Shown here piece after piece: positions 12,479-24,760 of a DNA stretch of 64,000 nt. The notes under the pieces are model-generated. The model saw only the letters and a list, made by a program, of their open reading frames with translations. It did not search any database and was not told the DNA's origin. A program made the translations under genes and the position numbers. The stretch's first letter is position 1; every line of letters starts with the position of its first letter. This stretch comes from Sipunculus nudus (Eukaryota; Annelida; Sipuncula; Golfingiida; Sipunculidae), in assembly GCA_026874595.1 (NCBI GenBank), contig CM049316.1:9910839-9974838 (forward strand), given 5' to 3'.

Positions 12479-13147
12479 GATCTGACCACGGATCATCAGG
12501 GATGGGCCGCCAAAGACCATCCCTGGTTATTCGTCATTAATCCCTGATGAGAGGTGGATAGTCCATGGCTTGGTACGTCGTCATCCGGCTTGACTTCTGC
12601 TGTCTGTTCTTGGTCCGTCAAAATGTTGACAATCTGAAATGTTCAAAAGTTCCGTGGAGCTTTCACGGATGAGCACGGATGAGCCATTCGATTGACCGCG
12701 ATGCAACCGCCATTGGCCGGGACGCCACCGTCCTTGTCCATACAACTTTATGTGTACGTCCTTGGTCGGGTCCTGTCCTGATTGATTGTCAGCGCCGGAG
12801 TACGGACGTGTCGGTTGGATGGAGAACTGGCCGATCGTGAGAATCCGAGGCATTTCCTCAGATAATTCCTACTCAGACCGCCCCCAACCGTGGGAATCCG
12901 TAGCCCCTCCGCCATCATCCGCACGTGGTCCGTGACTGGCCGTGGGAAACCCTCATATTTCCTTATCATGTCGTCGTAAAACCGTATCAAGGCCGTACGG
13001 ACACCCTTGGGGACCGTCGGGGTATGCCCAAAAGAGCGCGTTTGGACTACGGTTAGTGCTATGATTCTCTACGGTTCACTAGGGATTATAATCGGATCCC
13101 CGCGGATGGTCCTTAGCGGCCCATCCGTGATGATCCATGGTGAGATC
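12479..13147. mobile_element. GC-rich segment bounded by 44-bp terminal inverted repeats
   Basis: 12479-12522 is an imperfect inverted copy of 13104-13147 (about 38 of 44 positions). It begins GATCTGACCACGGATCATCA on the left and reads GATCTCACCATGGATCATCA on the complement of the right end. Weaker symmetry (AATCCCT) may carry the TIR to about 12550. The body is clearly GC-richer than its flanks and contains a long stop-free frame on the minus strand. Copy B of the surrounding repeat lacks it, which fits a mobile insertion. The true inserted length (about 12468-13221) exceeds the TIR interval, so the exact ends are uncertain. Confidence 0.55.
12748..13068 (-). other. Coding-looking open frame inside the TIR segment, function unknown
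   Basis: On the minus strand one frame stays open for about 106 codons, with an internal Met at 12990. The middle (IRFYDDMIRKYEGFPRP, then TDHVRMMAEGLRIP, then LSRNYLRKCLGFS) looks like a folded, charged protein rather than random sequence: it mixes aromatic and charged residues and has no low-complexity runs. The last 25 residues look random, and a second minus frame (12853-12581) overlaps, which would fit a frameshift. I do not recognise a family. It could be a fragment of an element-encoded protein or a captured exon. It has no clear start and no intact length. Confidence 0.3.
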
Positions 13148-13535
13148 TGTGACAATGAGACCTGGGCCTAAATGGATACCATGATCACAATTACATTGTA
13201 TACCTAGCGCTAATATAAGGCTTAAACACAAAAATGTTGACAAACAGAAAAAAAAACATGTGGCCTCACATGGTTGGCTGCGTATAGGCGGAAGTTGAAA
13301 AAGTCATCAGATGTATAAAGTCCTTGGCAAAACTCTGGTTTGTCTGATGTGCTGCCAGATTACCTTGTCGAAAATGTTTAGATTATTTTGGAGGCCCCAC
13401 TTGTCATAAACACGTGGACATAAACAAAGCCAACCGCCTGAGTGCGACGGGGTCGGCGTTTTCAGGCCTATTTTATAAAAGGTACAAGGGATTATCTTGA
13501 GTATATAGACGTCAGATGTCGGAATAGGCCACTTT

Positions 13536-16500
13536 AAAATAAAGTAAAAAGAAAACAGGTCGCGTTGTTATTTACTGTTGTGAAGATTTTTCTCTTTGAG
13601 CACAAAGGTCTCGACCATGATGAACCTTTCTTTCCTGGATAATTTTTTTTGTCAGGATACATCAAGACCAGCAATAGTTTTGTAACTTGGAAACTTGTCT
13701 TAACAATTCTATCCACGCAGTGTTGTAATCAAAGAAGAGACAGTAAAAGAACTCCTATCGATCACGTGATCTCCTGCTTGATCTCTTGCCAAAACGAACT
13801 AATTCACTACTACTCGGGCCACACAGGTTTGGCTTGACTTCATAATTTTTCAGCATGTGCTTGAACTACATGCACAATGTAATCTCTACAGGGCTTGATC
13901 TCATTAAGTACGTGGTCAGAAAACATATAAAAATACAGCACAAATAAGTAGAAGTAGATCCTGTAAAAGAGTCTACATTTCTTGTTTTGTCTGAAAGGAA
14001 AATGTGTTAGGAATAAAACATAAGAACATGATTGTAGATTTGACACATTTCTGATCTTTCGTGTATTTGCCTGTTGGCATCAGCAGATGAAACACCCGTG
14101 CGCTTACACATACTCATAAATTAATTGTGAAAAAATGTCACAGAGAGTGTCATACTCTGTATAGTTATAATTAATAGTAATGATTTTAATTTTGCAAGGT
14201 GATACTTTTGTACATTATGAAAACAGATAGCCAACCGAATTAAATGACGATCATACGGTAATGCCCTGTTCTTTTACAAACATTTCTAAAACTCCTGCTG
14301 CTTTCTTCACCAAATTTTACAAACAAAAACTGAGCACGGCTCAATAATACCAGGAAAATAGTCCCCGTCTACACATTCCTGTAAGTTTAGATTGATCACA
14401 CGCCTGAGTGGTGACAGATAAATAAAGAATGAATGGAATAATGTTGAAACCTTTGTTCAGACCAGCTCGTTGATTCCTCTCTCACTGGTTTTCATGCAGG
14501 TGCTTGGTCCCATTCTTCAAATGTGAGCACCGGCAATAATTTTTACGCCATAGGAATATTGCTAAACACCGGAACGCAAGTGAGAAATATATACATTACC
14601 AAGCTGGTGTGAATGAAAGTTTAAGCCATTCAGGTTGTTATATATTACTTACGTGGCAATATAAACGTAGAGTATATTGAATGGTTTATTATGGATTATC
14701 GATTTTGGACGAATGATTTATCGCCTGTCAAACACCGCTGAGGCCTGATGAGCTTTTTGCATGAACGTGCCTAATCTGTTCTGTAGAGGATCGAACCGAG
14801 GCACTTCAGCTTGCCAATCAGGGATGAAGGATATTTTACTATAAAACTAAGCGTTTTATGTTAAGAAAAAAAAAAAAAACCAAAACAAAATGCAAGACTT
14901 TTTGCCTTTTAAACCTTCACTAGCATTTATTGAAACTGACAAGTCCTAAGAAACGAGATTAATATATTTTAAAAGATTGTACAATGTAAACATTAAAAGC
15001 CATATAAGGTACTTTGTCCGTTTTAACTGGATTTTATTTCTCATGCACCTTTGTTCTTAAAAATGTAAAAATGTAATCCATGGTTATGTTGTTTGCCTTG
15101 AACCATTTCTCGTCCAACATATTTGAACGGACTACATTGCCCTCGTCACTACAAGTAAACCTACGCAGCTGGTGTATTAAGAAACCCCGTTGCATTGGGG
15201 GTGGCAGATTATGAAGCCAACAAATCCTAACCAGCAGAGTCGTACTCACCTGATCCCAATCCTGCGCGCGCAGTGTGTCTCCACTGGTCGCTGGTTTCGC
15301 GCACCATGAGAGTGATAAACCTTTAATATATCTAGGGACGTTATGCTTGTAAATAACAAGTGGCAAACATGCATCGACAGAGTTATATTTCGAAAACACC
15401 TGTCCGATGTTCGGAAGAAAATAACTTAATTAAGGTACGTTTTAGACATTCAAACGTTGTGTATACTTGATATCCTATCTTATGAAAATATATATCAGAC
15501 TATCATAAATTTTTCAGACTTAAGGTAGTATAAATGGCAAATATAAATTTATCTTAAATCGATCCAGTCGAATTCAACGTTTTCTATTTTTATTCATATT
15601 AGAACCAGAAAGTTAAAACATTCTAAATCTAGCTGATTGTTGTACCAAATATTTATTGTATTATGAATTGTCTCTAACGTTTTGAACGTTACGAAAAAGT
15701 TTAATGTCAAATACTGATTTATTCTAAGCATTAAGTGCTATTTTAGTTGCCTTATATTAAACTAAACTACAACATCACCAGATTTCTTTTTGCTCATCTT
15801 CGACGCCTCTCCCAGCAATTAATTTAAGGTAAACTATTTAAACTTTGAACAAACATTATTTTATACATTTATAAATATATATTGGAAATGAGAAATAAGC
15901 GTTGGTAAACAAAATTGTCTTGATAGATTGCCATTTAATTTTCCTTGAACCACTAAAATTTGGCTCGATCATGCTTGGTATTTAAAATAATATAACTAAA
16001 TATTTGAAGTGAGATAATTTTTTCTCATTTTCAAATCTATAAAAAAATTAAAGGAATAATTCATCGAAACAGTATATTGTTAGAAATATCATACACACAT
16101 ATATATGTACATGCTTATTTTTGTATGTGAATTTACAAAATGTTAATTTATTTTAAATCAAGTAGCTGCTGTAACTTAGAAGCTACTTATCAATGATTGG
16201 CATCGTAAATATGAAACGTTTTACAGAATACCACCTGGCTGAGAGTAGAGACCTCAGAGTTACTGTTTTTATAGCTGACTGATTTATATCAATACAAACA
16301 GTTCCTTGTCACTTAGCTCAAACATCGGTATCGATACTCCTACGCATTGTGATGTCTGGCTTCATAACGACGGCCGCCTGAGGTCGATAACACGCGGATC
16401 ACTTAGTCTTATCCTGCCGGTCAAGCTAAGGGTGAGCACGTGATGTTGTTTGTGCACGAAGAATGTTATCTCACGCGGGATGTGGATCTTTACTCTTATT

Positions 16501-16682
16501 GGTCGCACCATGTTATACCGTATATCTTGGCTAACTCTTGAAATCGTATGCCCTGAACATCTTTCAATAATGAGCGATGGAACCTGATGTTATTCAAATA
16601 AGCAACATGGGTTGTATGTATAACAGAGCGTTGTACATAACCATGCTGGTGTTTTGAAAGGACAGAGAACGTTTCTTATCGA
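13536..16682. other. Intergenic stretch with one candidate exon
   Basis: AT-rich and mostly without signal. An A run lies near 14866-14878. A GC-richer patch at 15120-15320 contains a strong minus-strand splice donor, described separately. No protein motif recognised. Confidence 0.4.
15250..15307 (-). other. Possible short first exon with consensus splice donor
   Basis: On the minus strand ATGGTGCGCGAAACC starts at 15307 and runs open for 19 codons to CAG at 15250, followed by GTGAGT (15249-15244), a textbook 5' splice site. The sequence is locally GC-rich. The longer frame through the donor (15399-15034) has no recognisable domain. It could equally be part of a dispersed repeat, and nothing downstream confirms a gene. 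Confidence 0.2.
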
Positions 16683-16797
16683 GCATGTTTGCAGGACTGT
16701 AAAATTATGTAGCTTATTTGAAGGACTATTAAAATATATAGCATATTTGAAGGATTGTTTAATTATGTAGCATGTTTGAAGGCTGTTAAATTAAGGC
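16683..16797. repeat. 29-bp tandem repeat, four copies
   Basis: Units start at 16683, 16712, 16741 and 16770, exactly 29 bases apart, with the pattern GCATRTTTGAAGGA-TGTTAA followed by AATTATGTA. The copies differ at several positions. Confidence 0.85.
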
Positions 16798-17039
16798 GAC
16801 ATTCAATTTCAGCCTTGTCTCTGTGCATGAGGCTACACGTTGTCAATCCAATGGACAACGGAAATAGACAAAAATATAATATACTTTCTTACAACCACGT
16901 TATAAGGTAATTAGAAAATGGGCGACGTGCAAGTAATTAATATTATATACGCCTGCAGTGCAGGTGAACCAGGTTTTTATTGATTTTCTACGGTTTTTTT
17001 CTATCTTCTTCTTCTTCCGGACACTCCTTTGCGACCACA

Positions 17040-18180
17040 ATATTTCAAGTTTTGCTGGGCCAATCAGGCATATGTGTACTTAACAAGTATGAGGTAACAC
17101 CTGAGTAGATTTAGGAGTTGTCTCAACAGCTAATTATGCTTATTAGCTTTACAAGCAGTTTTCCTTGCGCGCGCGTTCAAAACAACTGTAAAAATGATTT
17201 GAACAAAACTTTGTCAACCTTAAGAGTGGTCCTCTGAGAAGATGATTAACTTTTTGGGTCAATCGGTGCATATTGAGTAGGCCTTTGCATAATTATGAAA
17301 ATCAGTCATGCGTAAATTTGTCAATTTTATCAAATTCTCAAGTCTATCCATTACTAGTTTGAAAATGTTACACTTTTTCACTGAGGATATGATCTTAATG
17401 AATAATAATGACCTCTTTTGCATATTCTTGCCTAATTTGCATGGTTATGCCGGTTTTGCATTTTGTTGTGATTTTAACAAAACTTTGTTGATACCTTGAG
17501 AGTATTCCCCTGACAAGTTGATTAACCTTTTTGGGTCTACCTGTGTATATTAAGTAGGTCATTTGCACAACTCTGTAAAACAGCCATGTGTAAATATGTC
17601 AGTTTCATTAAATTCTAAAGTCTATCCGTTACATGTTTGAACATGTAACGCTTTTTCACCGAGGATATGATTCCAATGAATACTAGTGAACCTTTTGCAT
17701 ATTTGTGCCTAATTTGCACGATTATGCCTGTTTTGCATATTTATTACCTTCCAACATTTACTTTCTTGCCACTTTGATAAGTCAAATTCTGCTGGGCCTA
17801 TCAGGTTGAACTTCATATGTGTACTTACCAAGTGTGAGGTAACACCTGATTAGATTTTTAGAGTTGTCTCAACAGCTAAATTATGCTAATTAGCTAAACG
17901 AGCAGTTTTCTTTGCGCTCGCTCTCAGAACATAAATGTAAAGTGATTTGTACAAAACTTTGTCGATAACTTAAGAGTACTCCTCTGACAGGTTGATTAAC
18001 TTTTGGGGTCAATCTGTAGATATTATGTAGGTCATTTGCATAATTTTGTAAATCAGCCATGTGTATATTTGCCAATTTATCAAATTCTCAAGTCTATACA
18101 TTACATGTTTGAACATGTAACAGTTGTTCACGGAGAACATGATTCTAATGCTTACTGATGCACCCATTTGCATATTTATG
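17040..18180. repeat. Three diverged tandem copies of a 300-400 bp unit
   Basis: Copies run at about 17040-17455, 17460-17755 (lacking the first part) and 17770-18180. Shared landmarks in order are GCTGGGCC-ATCAGG, TATGTGTACTTA-CAAGT, GAGGTAACACCTGA, GTTGTCTCAACAGCTAA, AACAAAACTTTGT, GATTAACTTTTTGGGTC, TCAAATTCTCAAGTCTAT and TTTGCATATT. No coding frame is conserved between copies. It is an old tandem array of a dispersed element whose type is unknown. Confidence 0.75.
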
Positions 18181-21100
18181 TTCAGCATGGTCTGTCATGT
18201 CTTTTCCAATCTTCCTAGAACCAGAAGTCTCTACCTTTTAGCTGGTGGCAGAGGAGGCTTGAATTTGCTTGCAAATTCAACTATATCTATGTAGGGTTTG
18301 TGGGCTTCAAAATCTGCTACCCACAATACATCGGGGCTTCTAAATACATCAGCGGCTTTGGTATAAATATAGTGAACAGGGCATGTAGTCCGTTTAAATA
18401 TGTTTGATAAAAATTATTTCAAGGCATTTTTGTGGTAAGCACTTGACATAATAAATAATATTTTGTCTGAATACGCATGTGAAATTAAAAAAAGAATGTT
18501 TCTTTGAAAAGTATCTAATTTTGATATAAAAGTTTGGCAGTTGAGAGAAGTAGTCCCGGCCATCACACACTGCCTAACTGGAAGAGGTTAATTTTAAGCA
18601 GAAACGACCTCAGGCGGAAGGGTGGTTTTCGGGTTGCATGCATGCGCATGCGCGGCAAATGAATAATATGGTGAAAAAGACAAACGCGAACAAACTATTT
18701 ATGTGCTTACTCAATGTTTTCTTGTTATCTGCAGCTCGTGTTAGGCTGTAAGCCTACACTACAGTCTATAACGTTAACGCGCCAGTCAATCTTTATAAAT
18801 ACATGGGTAGTATAGTTTTCCCAGGTGTGGCCGCTCTTGTTGGTAGTCCCGCGATCGTTGAGGACTATATATACAGCACCTGTTCTTACAGCTCGGTAAA
18901 CAAGTCTGACATCTGCTTTAGTTCTGCTGCTTTCACGCAGTCATTACCGCAGTAAATACAGCCTACCACGCCCAGAAGGTTCAAATATGTTTAAAACTCC
19001 CACACTAAACGCCTGCTGCCAAAGGGCAACTGAAGGAATGAGAGAAGGAATCTTCTTGTAAATTCAGTGATTCAGTGATTAGAGCTGGAATCCCGTGGCT
19101 GAGCTTTACAGGTGAAGTGCTGTTGGAGCTGGTGTGAAGCAACGCTGGAGATTATGGCAGTAGCTGACGGAGATTAAACCAATGACGACAAAGCATGTCG
19201 GGAACGGCGGCTTATAATCCAACCAGCGTCATCACTTATTAGTTTCCCTATTGGATACACGACTATTCGCCCGCCACGCTCCTGGTAAGCATTAAACCTC
19301 TCATCCGCTTCTTCAAAGATTTGCCAACAAATAAGGCATATCAGTCGGCATAACGCTTTGTCACAGATGCCAGAGCGAATGCTCTACTGCAGGCAGCAAA
19401 CATGTGATACATTTATTAAGCGCAGGTGTTTCAGTGAAAACCCATGGAGAAATCCTCTTTAACACAAGGATACAACATTCTACGCAACACACAACCCGCG
19501 AGGAACAAAGATCTCTGGAAATGGACAATCTGAACTTTGGTTAAAAAAATACCATGCTCTCTTTACAGCGGTACCGTGTTTTATTTACTCCTTGACGGCT
19601 TGTAAATATATTTCAAATCGGCCATAAATGAGTTATTAGACAACGGCACTGGAGTTCGACAGTTACACCGAGTTCCCGGACCATTTACTAATATTGGGAG
19701 CCATTCAAAATCAGACGTCGTGATTCTGTCAAATTCGGGTAAGCCTTTTTTATTCATAACATAAACAGTCAATTCCAAATACAAATGTGAGAATTTACCA
19801 AAAATTATTTATTTAGCAATCAATAATACTGCTTAAAGATAATTAAAAGTTACGGGTTTTTTTCCTGTGGTCAGTTGTTAAACATGTTTTTGTCTAGCTT
19901 ATAACAACATTAGTTTTTAGACAAAAACACTAGTATAACATACGGGCACTTTCAGTAGATAATAGTGTTCTTTCGCATGTGCTGGTAATGGAAATAACTT
20001 TCTTCAAGCATTGTACGGACAAACAGAAATAAAATCTTCAAATATTTTGTATTAATTACAAAGCATACGATTGTGTGAAATCTGTCGACATCGAGGTATG
20101 TTGGAGACGCTTTTGCGGCCTGGGGCTTTCCCTGTTTGGTTTTAGAAGAACGGAACGGCTTAACCTACGGTGATGTCTGCATAAATTATATTAACATGGG
20201 TAAATCACAAAAAACGCTGATAAAACCCGACAAACATGTTACGGCGAACATTTTTTTACACTTCAGGTTTATGCCAACCCTTTAAATTGTAATTCTTAAA
20301 CTCGTCTAGCTTAATCAGGAGCGTACCTATGTTCTCGGTATCTTTGTTTGTAAGTGCTATGTTTATTAGAAAGTTATCTTAAATTGATACGGTAATTGCT
20401 CAAGAAGGGAGTGTTAAGATATCCTCGGTATTAATGAAAAAAGTTAAATTTTGATGTTTTTTATTAAAAGATTTTTTAAAATCAGAAGTCCACAACCTAT
20501 TACACAGTTTATAATATAGTCTTCGTGAATTTATTCTATTTTGCTTCTCTCTATATAAACTATAATAAACTCCACGTATGTGCGCTAAAAAAGTGTTCGC
20601 TCTGTCCGACAAACACAAAACAATAAGGTATATATACCTTAAATATACTTAAATGCCTGTTCTGTAAAAGGAAACAAAACCTATATATCTGGGGAACGTA
20701 GGTACCTTGGTTACCTAATAATGGCATACTTCTCCTGCTTTAAGTGTTGTCCTCATCGTTTATCTGCTAAAGTTGACAGCAGTACCTCGTGGTTCAGTTA
20801 TATTGTCCACGGTACAGTCAGGGGCGCCAATATAGGGGGTAGGGGGCAAATATGCGCCCTTTTGGCAAAGGGGGGTGCGGGTGGTGGTCAATGTAATCAT
20901 CCCCCACTATTCAGAGTAAATTATTTATATATTGCAAATAAAATATAGTATCATGAGTTTACTATATGAAATAATAAAGCTAAACCTAGTTTGGAATTAA
21001 CATATACCGGAAACGTAAAACCTTATTGTCCAAAACCTTATACTTAATTGTAATATATATGAAATATGATTAAATATATATTTATGTATTTATTTATATA

Positions 21101-21737
21101 TACAGTCGGTCCTGTTTAATTGCATATCGTATAACTGTATATTCCGTTTAATTGTGTAAAATAATGAAAACCAAAACATTTTCCTCTGTCTTCTTAATAA
21201 AAATCTCCGTTTTAATGAATATCTGATAAATGTATATATCGGGTAATTGTATAGTAAATTACCTGTACGGTCAATCAGTGAAAATGTTTTGTAATTAATA
21301 ATAAAACCCGTAAGGAAAACAGTATCGATTCGTTTTTTTATAGTTAATTCAAAGTATTAATCTGTATTTTGCTGTCCTTATGTGGCCTCTAACCTTGTTA
21401 ACCTTTGACATATTCACGAGAGCGGTATGCAGCCAGCCACGCACACCGCGTATATTTGAATATATTGTGTATATTTGAAATGTGTCATACAGACGCTAAA
21501 TATATATGTATATATGTGTCTGTGTACAAGTCATCTCCACACCCTGGAAGATAAATTGACGTCACGGGGTACAGTTACATTGTCCACTGTACAGGTTCAT
21601 CATGCAAGGTACAGCTACATTGTCCTTTCTCACACCATCCTGCCCTGAGCCCCAGGCACTTTGTCGTCATTTTGTCCATGTATTATTCTTAGTTTTCTTA
21701 TGTTACAATTCAATTATAAAGGTTAGATTGTCAAACC
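18181..21737. other. Intergenic stretch; possible promoter at 18867
   Basis: TATATATA at 18867-18874 is followed about 30 bases later by CTTACAGCTCGG, and CAG/GTGAAG near 19110 could be a splice donor. Together these could mark a 5' untranslated exon on the plus strand, but no coding exon follows. Near 21102 TACAGTCGGTCCTG looks like one end of a pogo/Tigger-type element; its partner end was not found. Confidence 0.25.
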
Positions 21738-21932
21738 CAGCTTGAATAGCGCATGAACCCTGTCATTTTCAGTACTGACTGGTTTCATAAGGAATTCCGT
21801 GATTATTGGTGGGGGGGGGGGGGGAGTGGTTATACAACGGGGAGCGAGGAAATTAGTACAATTGCTGACTACTGACTAGTGCTAAGGATTAAATTTTAAT
21901 ACCTCATAGTGATGTATTATTTTACAAAGTAC

Positions 21933-21991
<59 letters not shown>

Positions 21992-22292
21992 GTTATCGGC
22001 CCACGGCGTTTATGTCCTGACCTGGCTTGCGTTGACGTTTACTGACGCAGACATAGGGACAATTCTAAAAGAATTAGAGGTAGCATCATTACACCCAGCT
22101 TGAATTACCAGTAATTTTCGTAATGACTGGTTTCATGGAGAATGTCGTGATTATAGGTGGTTTATACAACGGGAAGCGAGGTACAAGGTAATAAGTCAAA
22201 TTTTGACCAGGTCAGTTTCAGAAATGAGCAAGATTTTGTTTACAGTATCTCCTTTATTCAAGAATTTAGTGATTTATACTTGTTCCATTCGA

Positions 22293-22335
<43 letters not shown>

Positions 22336-22483
22336 AGAGAGAGAGAGACAGGGAGAGAGAGCTGTGTGTTGTGGTTTGTAGTGCCCGGCGCTTGATGACC
22401 TCAAATAAAACGAGAGAGAGAGAGAGAGAGAGAGAGAGCTGTGTGTTGTGGTATTCAGTGCCCAGCGCTTGATGAGCTCAAAT

Positions 22484-22524
<41 letters not shown>

Positions 22525-22600
22525 ATCGGTCTCCCTGGTATTGATGGTCGGAGCACCTGGCCCGTGATGATGTTTACTGACATAGACATGGCTCCTTTCT
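21738..22600. repeat. Nested duplications carrying (GA)n tracts
   Basis: CAGCTTGAAT...GACTGGTTTCAT...TTATACAACGGG-AGCGAGG occurs at about 21740-21851 and again at about 22097-22182. GA runs sit at 21933-21988, 22297-22360, 22411-22438 and 22489-22520. Between the later runs a spacer beginning GCTGTGTGTTGTGG is present twice (22361 and 22438), about 78 bases apart. GTTTACTGAC-CAGACAT-like sequence also recurs. A 14-base G run is at 21811-21824. This is a composite, repeatedly duplicated microsatellite block. Confidence 0.75.
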
Positions 22601-23099
22601 GGTCCATTAGTTGACGGTGTCAGTAACAGCAAACAAACAGGCCTCGCGGGGCAGGTTGTGTCCAGCCTTCTGTGTGTTGGCTTCAATATAACTACAGGAA
22701 ATAATCCTCCACTTACATCATCCTACCCTTCTCGGCATAAGTAATGTCACCAACACTTCATATCAAACTCGCTTCTCTAAAGGTTTCAATTTATCTTTAC
22801 GAAAACCAAAAAAAAGAGAGAATCCTTTAAAGCAAGTCTTGCAAATGCCTGACCAAGCAACTGAAATATACTCCCGATATGAGTGTAAAAACAAAATAAT
22901 ATTAGCCAATTAAAATCTTTGTACAAGCAGTTAATTCAGTAATTATCAGAATCCCTATTCATCGTTCCATTATCAACTAGTACCACGACTTAAACAAATA
23001 CATGTATCAATAACGTCATATGAGAAAATTTCAGATAGTTTTTAATATCTCAGTTTAATGACATATTCATTGCTCCTATGAGTATAGTTTTATAAATAT
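22601..23099. other. Intergenic stretch, nothing recognised
   Basis: AT-rich sequence after the GA block. No motif, repeat or open frame of note was seen. Confidence 0.5.
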
Positions 23100-23281
23100 A
23101 ATTATATTTCATTTGTTTTTTTTTTTATTTTGTTGTAAAATGTGTTACATTTTGTCATTATTTAACATATTTGCATCTGTTTTTTGTTCATTTATGTTAA
23201 ACCATGTATTCTATGACTTGTTTAAGCCCAGGACCCTGTAGAAAAACGGCTTAAGATGAACAAGTTATGCCAAATAAATAA
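23100..23281 (+). mobile_element. Possible LINE 3' tail
   Basis: A T-rich stretch is followed by AAGCCCAGGACCCTGTAGAAA, AACGGCTTAAGATGAACAAG and then AATAAATAAA. This layout (short GC hairpin-like block, then an AATAAA-rich tail) is typical of jockey/CR1-like LINE 3' ends. Only the tail is present, so assignment is tentative. Confidence 0.35.
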
Positions 23282-23572
23282 AAGGTGTGGTTCTAAGGCA
23301 CCGCCCGCATCAAAAATTTTTATTTTGATTTTCAAAAGAAACGTAACTATTTTAATCTCCAGTCGCTGGGACATTTCTTTCAAGAAGTTAAAATCATACA
23401 ATTTTGATAAAATTTCAATTTTTATATGGTGCTTTTACTTGTTTAGCAAAATAAATGGTTATTATCTTGCTTTTCCCTTATCATATGACATTTTATCGAA
23501 ACATACAAAAAAATAAAAAAAAACGCCCGTCCGCATTTATTAATGAAAAAAAAGCCTTAGAACCAAACCTTA
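23282..23572. mobile_element. 290-bp MITE-like element
   Basis: AAGGTGTGGTTCTAAGGC at 23282-23299 is an inverted copy, with one mismatch, of GCCTTAGAACCAAACCTT at 23554-23571. The interior is AT-rich with a single unconvincing frame. It appears to be inserted directly in the AATAAA tail of the preceding LINE fragment. Confidence 0.5.
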
Positions 23573-23657
23573 TTTTTTTGCCTTAAAATGATTAAATATG
23601 CATTATAAATAAATAAACAGTCCGTACTGAAGTCAAACCAGCAGGGCTGCTACAGTA

Positions 23658-23668
23658 TATACTACTAT

Positions 23669-23706
<38 letters not shown>

Positions 23707-23713
23707 CTATTAT

Positions 23714-23760
<47 letters not shown>

Positions 23761-23764
23761 CTAT

Positions 23765-23802
<38 letters not shown>

Positions 23803-23818
23803 ATAATAATAATAATAA
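23658..23818. repeat. (CTA)n trinucleotide array
   Basis: About 50 CTA/TTA-type triplets with two similar interruptions (CCTATTATTA near 23706 and CCTATTACTA near 23760) 54 bases apart, so the array itself has been partly duplicated. It ends in TAA repeats. The valine-rich frame on the minus strand is a by-product. Confidence 0.9.
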
Positions 23819-24149
23819 ATGATTATGTTTCACCTCCGTGATTTTCCATGAACTGAAATAGGATTAATCCAGAAAACAGACGTACAATTTATATAAGAGC
23901 GACTCTCTGGCTAAGTAGGATTATCACAAATGATATCCTGGCAGTAACTGGGTGTGTTGCCCAGGCCGTCGTTTTATGTACAGCCAATCCGGATGTGCCC
24001 TCCTTCTCCTGTGATTTCAGCATTACTCAGCATTTTAAAATATTATGTTTGTCTAAAGCTTTTGGTTAGGATGTCTTGGAAAATATGTTCAAAATTCTAA
24101 AGGATTCTGAATATGGAATATATAGGACATATCAGTAATGTAGGGCTCG

Positions 24150-24760
24150 ATTACTGACTTGGACTCAAGTCCGAACTCGAGTCCACTTTTTTAGGGACAC
24201 CGATTCAGACTCGATGGTCCTTCATGAACACGGACTTTTACTTGAACACAGAGTTAAGGACGTGAGTAATTAGGTCAAATCTGACAGGGAAAGAAATTTC
24301 CCTCATGGAAACATTGAAATTCCCGTTCGATAACAGACTATCAGTACACTGGCATAAACGGACGTATTCATGAAAAATATTTAAAGTTAGATATGAGGTG
24401 TCAGCCTATGTTTGGACCTATATTGATAAAAGTAAGACGGCAGTCATGGTTTGTAAGGAAAGATTCGAACGGGGATAACAGTTTTGTCATCCTGGATATG
24501 GAGCTGTACCGCGTTTGTTTTTTAAACAACAAGGGCTCAAAGGCACAAATTGTCCCCCGCCATATGTTTACCTAGGAAATGTGGCATCAGTGATGGGGCG
24601 GGACGGACGGACGGAAGCCCTAAGGACGGACGGACAGCATAATGGATGCGCGGACGGACAGGCGCGGACCATTTTAGACGGCGGGGGACTTACAATTGGA
24701 CTTGTTTTCAAAAGACTCGGATAAGGAGGACTTTGACTCGACTTGCTAGGACTCGTAATC
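24150..24760. repeat. Repeat-like block with GACTCGAGTCC and GGAC motifs
   Basis: The left edge is rich in ACTCAAGTCCGAACTCGAGTCC-type palindromes and the right edge in GACTCG copies (near 24714-24756). Between them is a (GGAC)n stretch at 24600-24665. The two edges may be the ends of one element, but clean inverted repeats were not established. Confidence 0.3.

Larger units (their letters stand above)
12402..13535. repeat. Dispersed repeat family, copy A, interrupted
   Basis: Left part 12402-12467 and right part 13222-13535 match consecutive halves of the sequence at 26114-26390. Shared blocks are TTCTTATAACG, ATGTTGA-AAACAG, GCCAGAT, GGCGTTTTC-GGCCTA and GTCAGAT-TC-GAATAGGCC. Between the halves lies about 750 bp absent from the other copy. 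The family is unknown to me; no coding potential is seen in the shared part. Confidence 0.6.

Noticed and set aside
15034-15399. 121-codon minus-strand frame as a protein gene
   Set aside because: No recognisable domain, and a strong splice donor lies in its middle; kept only as a weak exon candidate.
22258-22686. 142-codon minus-strand frame rich in Ser-Leu
   Set aside because: It is the translation of (GA)n/(TC)n tracts, which have no stop codons in any frame.
23633-23833. Valine-rich minus-strand frame
   Set aside because: By-product of the CTA array.
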